Assembly (NCBI RefSeq): GCF_027925145.1
Contig: NZ_AP027130.1
Coordinates: forward strand, 1,612,001-1,676,000
Length of the DNA: 64,000 nt
Direction of reading: 5' to 3'
Source: Thermodesulfomicrobium sp. WS
Lineage (GTDB): Bacteria > Desulfobacterota > Desulfovibrionia > Desulfovibrionales > Desulfomicrobiaceae
This document shows positions 17,678 through 25,002 of the stretch, piece after piece. Under the pieces are notes generated by a model. That model was not told the DNA's origin and did no database searches. It saw only the letters and a list, made by a program, of their open reading frames with translations. A program made the position numbers and the translations under genes. The first letter of the stretch is position 1. Each line of letters begins with the position of its first letter.

Positions 17678-18733
17678 CTACGACAACCGCAACCCATAGT
17701 GGGCGAGCTTGTACCGCAGCGTGCGGGGGCTTACGTCCAAAATTTCCGCCAATCGGGCCTTACTCCCCCCCGCTGCTTCCCAAGCTCGCAAAATGGCAGC
17801 GATCTCGGCTTCGCGCACCGCAGTCTCCAGGCGTAAATCCCCTGCAGGCACGGCGGACACCATAGGGCGCACGCTTCCCAACCGCAGTTCCAAGGGCAGG
17901 TGGGAGACGTCGATACGGGCTTCACGACTCAAAAGGACAAGCCGTTCCATGAGGTTGCGCAGCTCGCGCACATTGCCTGGCCAGGAATAGCGCATGAGGG
18001 CGTCCATGGCAGCGTCGCTCATCTTCACCGACGGCTTGTGGTAGCGACGGCGGTAAATTTCCAAAAAATACTCCACCAGCGGTGGAATATCTTCGACACG
18101 GTCACGAAGGGGCGGCAGGGTCACCGCCACCACATGCAGCCGGTAGTAGAGGTCCGCCCGGAATTCGCCGGTGCGGATCATGGTTTGCAGGCAGCGATTG
18201 GTGGCCGCCACGATACGGGCATGGAAACCGATGGTTTTTTCTCCGCCGAGCCGCCGAAAACTTCGCTCTTCCAGCACCCGCAAAAAATCCACCTGGTTCG
18301 GCACCGGGATGTCGCCCACCTCGTCCAAAAAAAGCGTCCCGTGCCCAACGATCTCAAAAAGGCCTTTGCGCTGCCGGGAAGCACCGGTGAAGGCCCCGGG
18401 CTCATGGCCGAAAAATTTGTCGGCAAAAAGCTCGCCCTTCACCACGCCGCAATTGACCGGCACAAAGGGCTGGGAACGACGGCCGGACAGCTGATGCACC
18501 AGACGGGCGAACAACTCTTTGCCCGTGCCGGACTCCCCAGAAATCATCACCGTGGCGTCCGATCCCGCCACTTGCGTCGCCAGCTCGTACAGGTCTCGCA
18601 TGGCTTTGGACTGAAAGACAAATTGTCCTAATTCATCCGCAAAGCCGACATCGAAGATCTCGATGGCCGAGGCCTCTTCCGAAGGCCGCCGCTGCCCATT
18701 CCCGGAGACTGCCGTCTGCTTTTTCCGCCCCAT
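17678..18733 (-). CDS. Sigma-54-dependent transcriptional activator without receiver (PspF-like layout)
   Basis: 351 residues: a short N-terminal tail (about 40), then an AAA+ domain and a Fis-type HTH. Walker A is GESGTGKE (66-73), GAFTGA is at 113-118, Walker B LFLDE at about 134-138, and NVRELRN follows. The HTH region is GGSKARLAEILDVSPRTLRYKL near the end. With no sensor or receiver domain it must be controlled by expression, ligand-independent activity or a partner protein. It is divergent from the TauE operon, whose upstream region has a sigma-54-type promoter and GGCA/TGCC palindromes, so it is the best candidate activator. GAGG lies upstream of the ATG. Confidence 0.88.
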   Translation of the reverse strand: MGRKKQTAVSGNGQRRPSEEASAIEIFDVGFADELGQFVFQSKAMRDLYELATQVAGSDATVMISGESGTGKELFARLVHQLSGRRSQPFVPVNCGVVKGELFADKFFGHEPGAFTGASRQRKGLFEIVGHGTLFLDEVGDIPVPNQVDFLRVLEERSFRRLGGEKTIGFHARIVAATNRCLQTMIRTGEFRADLYYRLHVVAVTLPPLRDRVEDIPPLVEYFLEIYRRRYHKPSVKMSDAAMDALMRYSWPGNVRELRNLMERLVLLSREARIDVSHLPLELRLGSVRPMVSAVPAGDLRLETAVREAEIAAILRAWEAAGGSKARLAEILDVSPRTLRYKLAHYGLRLS

Positions 18734-18837
18734 GCATGACCTCGCCGCGATGCGTGCACCGCAGTGGCTCTACGCCATTCCCAACGCTTGTTCTTCCGGG
18801 CACATTGGCGGCCCGCCACCGAGGACCCCTCGCGCCC

Positions 18838-18880
18838 TGCCGGCAACATACTGCCAAAAACGGCAATATTTTGCCAGATA
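18838..18880. promoter_or_regulatory. Cluster of TGCC/GGCA palindromes, candidate enhancer sites
   Basis: Three overlapping or adjacent palindromes occur here: TGCCGGCA (18838-18845), TGCC-N6-GGCA (18852-18865) and GGCAATATTTTGCC (18862-18875). They lie 50-95 bases upstream of a sigma-54-type promoter and between two divergent genes, one of which encodes a sigma-54 activator. This is the expected placement for enhancer-binding-protein sites. The repeats are seen directly; the binding protein is inferred. Confidence 0.55.
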
Positions 18881-18929
18881 TTCGACCACGCTCGATATGT
18901 CAATAATTTGAATTTATTATATTTTTTAT

Positions 18930-18946
18930 TTGGCACTCATCTTGTT
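18930..18946 (+). promoter_or_regulatory. Sigma-54 (-24/-12) promoter of the TauE-phosphorelay operon
   Basis: TTGGCAC at 18930-18936 is followed after five bases by TTG, giving GG-N10-GT. The consensus is TGGCAC-N5-TTGC with GG-N10-GC, so only the -12 C is replaced by T. The element sits in a very AT-rich tract about 80 bases before the TauE start. The window encodes RpoN and a divergent sigma-54 activator, which supports the call. Confidence 0.65.
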
Positions 18947-19024
18947 ATTTCTTTCACAGAACTGCCGCGCGGGGGATCCGCGCCTGGTACGATCCATCAT
19001 CAACCGAAGAGGAGAGAAACAGGA

Positions 19025-20005
19025 ATGAAACCCAACACCTGGAAAATGGCCTGCGGCTGTGCCCTGGCCCTTGTGGCCATGGCCGCTTTGGCATGGGCCG
19101 CCAACGACACCGGCGTTGGCGCGGAAATGACCCAACAATTGGCCACAGCCGGGGCCAAGACACCCCTGCCCTGGTGGGCGTGGCCCCTCATCTTGGCGAT
19201 CTTCTGTTTTGTACTGGGCGTCATTGCCGTGCTCGCGGGCGTGGGCGGCGGCGTGCTCTTCGTGCCTTTGGTCAGCGGCTTTTTCCCCTTTCATCTGGAC
19301 TTCGTGCGCGGGGCCGGTCTTCTGGTGGCCCTAGCCGGCGCCCTTGCCGCTGGGCCAGGACTTCTCAAGCGCAACCTGGCTAGCCTTCGTCTGGCCCTAC
19401 CAGTGGCCCTCATCGCCTCCAGCTGTGCTATCGTCGGCGCCTTCTTGGGCCTCGCGCTGCCCACCAATGTGGTACAGATCTGTCTTGGCAGTACCATTAT
19501 CTTCATCGCCGCCTTGCTTTTCTTCTCCAAGAACACCGCCCGCCCCGTGGTCACCAAGCAAGACGCCATCGGCCTTGCCTTGGGCATCCATGGGGCCTAC
19601 CTCGACGCGTCCACCGGAGAAGTGGTGGAGTGGAAGACCCACCGCACCCTTTGGGGCCTGCTGCTCTTCATCGTCATCGGGATCATGGCCGGCATGTTCG
19701 GCTTGGGTGCCGGTTGGGCCAATGTGCCGGTGCTCAACCTCATGATGGGTGTCCCCCTGAAGGTGGCTGTGGGGACCAGTAAGTTTCTCCTGTCCATCAC
19801 CGACACCTCGGCCGCGTGGGTGTACCTCAACAAAGGCTGCGTCATCCCGCTCATGGCCATTCCCTCCATCGTGGGACTCATGGCCGGGTCTTTTGTGGGT
19901 GTCCGCCTCTTGGCGATCGCCAAGCCCGCGTTCATCCGGTATATGGTCATCGGCGTGTTACTCTTTTCCGGCGTGAAGGCCCTGCTCAAAGGCCTGGGCA
20001 TCTAA
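19025..20005 (+). CDS. TauE/SafE-family exporter (sulfite/sulfonate-type permease)
   Basis: 326 residues. A signal-like hydrophobic N-terminus (about 9-27) is followed by around eight membrane spans with the family glycine-rich turns GVGGGVLFVPL and MFGLGAGWANVP in the two internal repeats. TauE/SafE proteins export sulfite, sulfonates or related anions. The loop between halves (about 180-205) contains a soluble insertion with HGAYLDASTGEVVEW. AGAGGAGAGAAACAGGA precedes the ATG. It is the first gene of the island operon behind the sigma-54-type promoter. In a sulfate reducer sulfite or a sulfonate is a reasonable cargo, but the substrate is not shown. Confidence 0.82.
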   Translation: MKPNTWKMACGCALALVAMAALAWAANDTGVGAEMTQQLATAGAKTPLPWWAWPLILAIFCFVLGVIAVLAGVGGGVLFVPLVSGFFPFHLDFVRGAGLLVALAGALAAGPGLLKRNLASLRLALPVALIASSCAIVGAFLGLALPTNVVQICLGSTIIFIAALLFFSKNTARPVVTKQDAIGLALGIHGAYLDASTGEVVEWKTHRTLWGLLLFIVIGIMAGMFGLGAGWANVPVLNLMMGVPLKVAVGTSKFLLSITDTSAAWVYLNKGCVIPLMAIPSIVGLMAGSFVGVRLLAIAKPAFIRYMVIGVLLFSGVKALLKGLGI

Positions 20006-20032
20006 ACCACAACCTCTGTGGAGGAGAACCGT

Positions 20033-20449
20033 ATGCATACCAACACCAACGCTCCCAAAGAACAGCTCGTATATGCCGACATCCTCTTTTATGGATGCTG
20101 GACCGGGCTCGCCCTCATGGCCATCACCTACCTGCTCTATGTCTCTGGAATCATGGAGCCCTACGTCTCCATGCAACTCATCACCCAGTATTGGTCCATG
20201 CCCGTCCACGAGTATCTTACCGCCAACAATGTGCCGACGGGTTGGGGATGGGTCTCTTTGCTCGGCAAAGGCGACTTCCTCAATTTCCTAGGCATTGCCC
20301 TGCTCTCTGGCCTTACCATCGCCGGATTTGCGTACCTCACCGTGGCCTACTTCAAGCAAAAGGACTTCAAGTTCGCCATCATCTCTTTGCTGGAAGTCCT
20401 CACTCTCTGCCTGGCCGCGTCGGGTATCATCGGCGGCGGAGCCCACTAA
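20033..20449 (+). CDS. DUF1634-like small membrane protein
   Basis: 138 residues with about three membrane spans (around 22-42, 85-107 and 115-135), a conserved-looking YADILFYGCWTGL opening and a glycine C-terminus. This resembles DUF1634 proteins, which frequently neighbour TauE/SafE permeases and may be accessory subunits. GAGGAG is well placed before the ATG at 20033, 27 bases after the TauE stop. The family assignment is from pattern memory and the accessory role is inference. Confidence 0.6.
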   Translation: MHTNTNAPKEQLVYADILFYGCWTGLALMAITYLLYVSGIMEPYVSMQLITQYWSMPVHEYLTANNVPTGWGWVSLLGKGDFLNFLGIALLSGLTIAGFAYLTVAYFKQKDFKFAIISLLEVLTLCLAASGIIGGGAH

Positions 20450-20452
20450 CCC

Positions 20453-21586
20453 ATGAACATCTCCCTGCTGGACATCCTGGACGCCCTGCCTGTGGGCTGC
20501 ATCGTTCTGGATCCCCACCGTCGGGTGCGCACGCTCAATGCCGCCATGGAGTCCCTCCTCGGCTACGCACGAGACGAAGTCGCCGGACTCCCCTGTCGGC
20601 ACGTGTTGCGCAGCCGCCGGTGTATCCAGAATTGCCCGCACGCCTCAGACGGGGCGCCAAGCCCAGGGGGACGCACCGACTGCCTCTCGCGCCACCGGCG
20701 CATCATCCCCATCAACCTCACCCCGGTGCGCCTGACGACGGACCAGGGCGCGGTATATCTCGACATCGTGGAAGATCTCTCGCCGATCCACAGCCTGGAA
20801 GCCCGGCTCAACCAGACCGCCACCGAAGACTCCTTGGTGGGTCGCTCCCCGGCCATGGAGCGCATCCTGCGCTTGGTGCCCATGGTGGCCGGCCACAGTG
20901 CCCCCATCCTCATCACCGGCGAAACCGGGACGGGCAAAGGCCGCCTGGCCCATGCCATCCACAAGGCTTCCCCACGGGCGCGCCAGCCTTTTATCCGCTT
21001 CAGCTGCGGCCCCATGGCCGAAGAAATCCTGGAAGCCGAGCTCTTCGGCAAAACCGCCCCTGCCCCCCAACCTGGCCGCTTCCAGCAGGCCCAAGGGGGG
21101 ACCCTGTATCTGGCCGAGATCGAATCGCTGCCGCCCTCCATCCAGACGCGCCTTCTTCGCTTTCTCGACGAAGGCACGATTCAGCCGCAGGGGGGGCATC
21201 CCATGCGGGTTGATGTCCGGCTCATGGCCTCTACCATGACCGACCCTGCCACGCTCGCGGCCGCAGGCAGGCTCTGCGAAAATCTCTTCCACCGTTTGGC
21301 GGCGGTGCGTCTGGATCTGCCCCCCCTGCGCGAGCGTCCAGAAGACGTAGCCTTTCTCCTGCACTATTTTCGCGAACATTTCGCCCAGCGCTTGAAAAAG
21401 AACATCTCCGGCTTCACCCCCAAGGCCTTGAGCATGCTCCATGCCCATCCCTTTCCCGGAAACGTACGGGAACTCAAAAACATCATGGAATTTGCCGTCC
21501 TCGTATGTCCTGAAGGAGATGTCCGGCCACAACACCTCCCGGGGTATCTGCTCCGCCAACCGCAGCGCCGCGGCCGTAAGGAGTGA
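20453..21586 (+). CDS. Degenerate sigma-54 activator-like protein: PAS-AAA+ without GAFTGA or HTH
   Basis: 377 residues. A PAS domain (1-115) contains a cysteine cluster C48-x8-C57-x3-C61 plus Cys77. An AAA+ domain has intact Walker A GETGTGKG (156-163) and the later NVRELKN. The sigma-54-contacting loop is replaced by FGKTAPAPQPGRF (198-210), so GAFTGA is gone. Walker B reads LYLAE (218-222) with Ala where catalytic Asp is expected. The chain ends soon after the AAA+ domain, with no DNA-binding helix-turn-helix. It probably binds nucleotide but neither hydrolyses efficiently nor activates sigma-54. The PAS cysteines suggest a redox or metal cofactor. It starts four bases after the DUF1634-like gene. 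Confidence 0.78.
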   Translation: MNISLLDILDALPVGCIVLDPHRRVRTLNAAMESLLGYARDEVAGLPCRHVLRSRRCIQNCPHASDGAPSPGGRTDCLSRHRRIIPINLTPVRLTTDQGAVYLDIVEDLSPIHSLEARLNQTATEDSLVGRSPAMERILRLVPMVAGHSAPILITGETGTGKGRLAHAIHKASPRARQPFIRFSCGPMAEEILEAELFGKTAPAPQPGRFQQAQGGTLYLAEIESLPPSIQTRLLRFLDEGTIQPQGGHPMRVDVRLMASTMTDPATLAAAGRLCENLFHRLAAVRLDLPPLRERPEDVAFLLHYFREHFAQRLKKNISGFTPKALSMLHAHPFPGNVRELKNIMEFAVLVCPEGDVRPQHLPGYLLRQPQRRGRKE

Positions 21587-21589
21587 GCC

Positions 21590-21940
21590 ATGGAGCGCCG
21601 CATCCTCATCACCACCGACCGCGACGAAATCGCCCCCCGTTTCGATCTCGCCATGGAGGTCCTCATCCTGCGCCTGGCTGAGGGCGGGGAGATCGTGGCC
21701 CGCAAATCGCTCCTCCTTGCCCACCCTTCCGCGGACGAGCTCTGTAACCTCATCCTTGAACGGGACATGGATGCCGTGGTATGCGGGGGCATCGAAGAAG
21801 AATACTCCCACTACCTGCGCTGGAAACGGGTCGAAGTCTTTGATGGCGTCATTGGCTCCGTGGCTGCGGTCATTGACCGCCTGCGCACAGGCACCCTCAA
21901 CCCAGGAGACATCGTGGGATTTTCTGGAGCTCCAGCATGA
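21590..21940 (+). CDS. NifX/NifB-type dinitrogenase cofactor-like domain protein
   Basis: 116 residues resembling the NifX/MTH1175 superfamily: an opening strand with ILITTDRDEIAPRFDLA, an AVVCGGIEEEY turn and a late FDGVIGSVAAVID segment. In nitrogen fixation such domains carry iron-molybdenum cofactor precursors, and stand-alone versions are common in anaerobes with unknown roles. No nif genes are present here. It lies four bases after the degenerate activator and overlaps the kinase start by four bases. A cofactor- or metal-linked sensing role in the relay is possible but unproven. Confidence 0.6.
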   Translation: MERRILITTDRDEIAPRFDLAMEVLILRLAEGGEIVARKSLLLAHPSADELCNLILERDMDAVVCGGIEEEYSHYLRWKRVEVFDGVIGSVAAVIDRLRTGTLNPGDIVGFSGAPA

Positions 21941-23643
21941 AAGAAGAAGCCCCCAGTTCTTGGGCAGAGGCCGCCACCGCGCCTTCCCGCTACCGCACGT
22001 TGCAACGCAAAATCGTGGCACTCATCGCCGTGGCGGCCTTGCTTCCACTCTTCTCGCTTGCCTTCATCAATTATTATGAGCACCAGCATGCCCTGACCGC
22101 CCAAGTGCAAGAGCCGCTGCGTGCCTTGGTAGGAAAGACCAAGCACTCATTTGAACTGTATCTCACAGAACGCATCTCTGCAATCAATTTCATCGCATCG
22201 GCGTATTCTTTCGAACAGCTTGCCGACAAAACAGCACTCAACCGAATATTCCAAATCATGTCGCAAGCATTTACTGGATTCGTCGACATATCCCTCATCG
22301 ATGAGTCCGGAAAACTCATTTCCTATGTAGGACCATACAACCTCAAAGATATCAACTATACAGAACAGAAATGGTTTCAACAGGTACTTCTGCGTGGTTC
22401 CTACATTAGCGATGTCTTTCTCGGTTTTCGGCAATTTCCCCACGTCGTCGTTGCGGTGCGCCACAATAACCCTGATGGCCGCAGCTGGATTGTGCGGGCA
22501 ACGCTGGACACCGCCCAATTTGAAAACATCATCGCCTCCATGGGACTGGAACCTGGCAGTGACGCCTTTCTCACCGACCGCAAAGGCGTGCTCCAAACCG
22601 AATCCCGGCAGTATGGCCATGTCCTCGAAACCCTGCCTTTCTCCCTGCCCCCCGCCAACTACGAAGCCAATGTCTACGACTTTGCAGACCCTGCCGGGGG
22701 ACAGTACTTTCTCGCTCTGAGCCAAATCGCCAACACGGACTTCGTGCTCGTGGCCATGAAACCGAGGCCATCGCTGCTCAAGGCCTGGTACACAGTGCGC
22801 CTGGACATGGTTGCGGTCTTTGTCGCCGGGGTATGCGTCATTTTCGCAGGGGTCTTCGCCGCCACCCGCATGATCATCCAGCGGCTCCAAGAGAGCGACG
22901 CCCAGCGCCTGGCCGCCATCCACCAAATGGAGCACACCCAGCGTTTGTCGTCCATCGGCCGTCTGGCCGCCGGCGTGGCCCATGAGATCAACAACCCCTT
23001 GGCCATCATCAACGAAAAAGCCGGACTGCTGCGCGATCTCTTGGAGCTGCGCCCCGATTTTCCCGACAAAGAGCGCTTTGCCAAACAAATCGACGCGATT
23101 CTCCGTTCTGTGGATCGGTGCCGCGGCATTACCCACCGCATGCTTGGGTTTGCCAAACGCATGGACGTCAAGATCGAGATCTTGGACCTCAACGCCGTCA
23201 TTACGGAAACCATTGGATTCTTGGAACGCGAGGCCCAATACCGCAATGTCACCATCGAGCGGCGCCTGGCGCCCGATCTGCCGCAAATCCCTTCGGATTA
23301 CGGCCAGATCCAGCAGGTCGTCCTCAACATCCTCAATAATGCCCTGGCAGCCGTGGCCGACGGTGGCACCATCGCCGTCTCCACCTGGGATGAAGGGGAA
23401 CGTGTCGGCATTGCCGTTGCCGACAACGGTTGCGGCATGTCAGAAGAAACGGTCAAACACATCTTCGAGCCCTTTTTCACCACCAAAAAAGAGAAAGGCA
23501 CCGGCCTGGGCATGTCCATCACCTATGGCATCGTCAAACGCTTAGGCGGCGACATTCATATCCAAAGCGCCCTGGGCAAGGGCACCACCGTCACCATCTT
23601 CCTGCCCAAACATCCGCCGGAAGAACAAGGAGGCAGTCTATGA
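21937..23643 (+). CDS. Membrane sensor histidine kinase (Cache-like sensor)
   Basis: 568 residues. Two membrane spans (about 26-47 and 288-311) bracket a periplasmic region of about 240 residues that resembles a double-Cache ligand sensor. The kinase core is complete: HisKA with GVAHEINNP (His349), N box LNILNNAL, DNGCGM, EPFFTTK, GTGLGM and a final GKGTTV. It should be the input kinase of the island relay. DNA encoding the first part of the sensor (about 22,130-22,420) is AT-richer than the flanks. The start overlaps the NifX-like stop by four bases. Confidence 0.9.
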   Translation: MKEEAPSSWAEAATAPSRYRTLQRKIVALIAVAALLPLFSLAFINYYEHQHALTAQVQEPLRALVGKTKHSFELYLTERISAINFIASAYSFEQLADKTALNRIFQIMSQAFTGFVDISLIDESGKLISYVGPYNLKDINYTEQKWFQQVLLRGSYISDVFLGFRQFPHVVVAVRHNNPDGRSWIVRATLDTAQFENIIASMGLEPGSDAFLTDRKGVLQTESRQYGHVLETLPFSLPPANYEANVYDFADPAGGQYFLALSQIANTDFVLVAMKPRPSLLKAWYTVRLDMVAVFVAGVCVIFAGVFAATRMIIQRLQESDAQRLAAIHQMEHTQRLSSIGRLAAGVAHEINNPLAIINEKAGLLRDLLELRPDFPDKERFAKQIDAILRSVDRCRGITHRMLGFAKRMDVKIEILDLNAVITETIGFLEREAQYRNVTIERRLAPDLPQIPSDYGQIQQVVLNILNNALAAVADGGTIAVSTWDEGERVGIAVADNGCGMSEETVKHIFEPFFTTKKEKGTGLGMSITYGIVKRLGGDIHIQSALGKGTTVTIFLPKHPPEEQGGSL

Positions 23644-24020
23644 TCCTTCCCTCCACCCTGCTTGTGGTCGACGACGAGGAGGAATTCGCCACCACCCTGG
23701 CCGAACGGCTGGAGATCCGGGGCATTGCCACGCGTGTCGCCCATGACGGGGAGACCGCCGTGCACATGGTGGCCGAGGCCGCACCCCAGGCCGTGCTCCT
23801 CGATGTCCTCATGCCGGGCATGAAAGGGCTCGACGTCCTCACCCGGCTGCGGGAAACCCACCCCCAGATCCCGGTCATCCTCCTCACCGGCCAAGGCACG
23901 ACCCGAGACGGCATCGAGGGTATGCATCGCGGCGCTTTTGCCTATCTCACCAAACCCGTGGATTTGGAGGAGCTTTTGCGGACCCTCTCCGAAGCCATGG
24001 AGCGGGGAGGCCAATCATGA
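23640..24020 (+). CDS. Stand-alone response-regulator receiver 1
   Basis: 126 residues, receiver domain only. It has the acidic pair VVDDEEE, phospho-acceptor Asp in LLDVLMPG, Thr in LLTGQG and Lys in TKPVD. There is no output domain, as in CheY or Spo0F-like phosphorelay intermediates. It overlaps the upstream kinase stop and the downstream HPt-like start by four bases each (ATGA), so stoichiometric coupled expression is likely. Confidence 0.9.
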   Translation: MILPSTLLVVDDEEEFATTLAERLEIRGIATRVAHDGETAVHMVAEAAPQAVLLDVLMPGMKGLDVLTRLRETHPQIPVILLTGQGTTRDGIEGMHRGAFAYLTKPVDLEELLRTLSEAMERGGQS

Positions 24021-24628
24021 CCTTCGACTCCACGCGGGCCATGGGCGCCATGACCGCCATGACCACCCACGAACTCCAGAATATCCTGGCCATCATCCGG
24101 GAGTCTGCAGGACTCTTGGGCGACATCCTCGACATCAACGCCAAGGTGGCGCTCCAGCACCGCCCCAAGATCCACGAGGCCCTGGAGCACATCGCCACCC
24201 AAGTCGACCGAGGCAAACGCCTCCTCACGGCCATGAACCGCCTCGGCCACGCCACGGACGTGGAGCAGCAGGAGTCCTGCGACCTCTCCCCCCAGGTGGC
24301 CGCCTTGATGGACCTGTGCCAGCGCCCAGCGCGCCTCAAAGAAATCCAATTGCGCTTTACCCCTGCAGGCCAACCCTTGCCGGTGCGTACCTCGGCCATG
24401 GACGTGTTCAGCCGCGGCTTCACCGTGCTGCGCGCCGCCATTGATCTCTGTCCCGCGGGCAGCGTCCTTGATGCCAGTATCGTTCCAGGCCCACCCCAGC
24501 ATGCGCTGGTCATGACCCTCCCGGTTTCGCCCAAGGATTCTCCCGTGCTCGCCGCCCTTGCCGAGGCCGGGCACATCGAGATCCACGGGCGCACCATCCA
24601 CCTTCTCTTTCCGGCGGCCACCCCATGA
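24017..24628 (+). CDS. HPt-like / HisKA-only phosphotransfer protein
   Basis: 203 residues. A HisKA-like helix carries TTHELQNILAI with His18 as candidate phosphoryl acceptor. A second helical region follows, then a C-terminal part (about 110-200) that looks like a collapsed ATPase fold without N, G1, F or G2 motifs. This layout resembles Spo0B/ChpT-type histidine phosphotransferases, which derive from kinases and shuttle phosphate between receivers. It lies between two receiver-only genes with four-base overlaps on both sides, which fits a phosphorelay node. The His has not been proven and the family call is structural inference. Confidence 0.6.
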   Translation: MTFDSTRAMGAMTAMTTHELQNILAIIRESAGLLGDILDINAKVALQHRPKIHEALEHIATQVDRGKRLLTAMNRLGHATDVEQQESCDLSPQVAALMDLCQRPARLKEIQLRFTPAGQPLPVRTSAMDVFSRGFTVLRAAIDLCPAGSVLDASIVPGPPQHALVMTLPVSPKDSPVLAALAEAGHIEIHGRTIHLLFPAATP

Positions 24629-25002
24629 ACGCCCTGCGCATCTGTCTCATCGACGACGAAGAAGGCTTCGTCACCACCTTGGCCGAGCGTCTGGAGCTGC
24701 GCGGGCACACGCCGATTGTGGCGCTCAACGGCGAAGAGGGACTCCAGCGCATTGCCGAGCACTCCCCCCACGTGGTGGTCCTCGACCTGCGCATGCCGGG
24801 TATTGGCGGCATGGAGACCTTGCGCCGCATTCGCGCCGCCTGGCCGAAACTCCCGGTGGTGATGCTCAGCGGCCACGGCGCAGAGGCGGACATCGCCGTC
24901 TGCCTGCGTTCAGGCGCCCAGGCGTATCTCAAAAAACCCACCGACATCAGCCAACTCCTGGCCACCATCCACGAAGTCCTCGAACCATCGGGAGGCCAAT
25001 AG
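24625..25002 (+). CDS. Stand-alone response-regulator receiver 2
   Basis: 125 residues, receiver only. Acidic pocket is LIDDEEG, acceptor Asp lies in VVLDLRMPG, switch residue Ser in MLSGHG, and Lys in KKPTD. It closely resembles receiver 1 (both contain TTLAERLE), suggesting duplication inside the operon. It overlaps the HPt-like stop by four bases and abuts the hybrid kinase start with no gap. Confidence 0.9.
   Translation: MNALRICLIDDEEGFVTTLAERLELRGHTPIVALNGEEGLQRIAEHSPHVVVLDLRMPGIGGMETLRRIRAAWPKLPVVMLSGHGAEADIAVCLRSGAQAYLKKPTDISQLLATIHEVLEPSGGQ

Noticed and set aside
18764-19024. N-terminal extension of the TauE gene
   Set aside because: It would cover the sigma-54 promoter and lacks family similarity; ATG 19025 has a good ribosome site and hydrophobic start.
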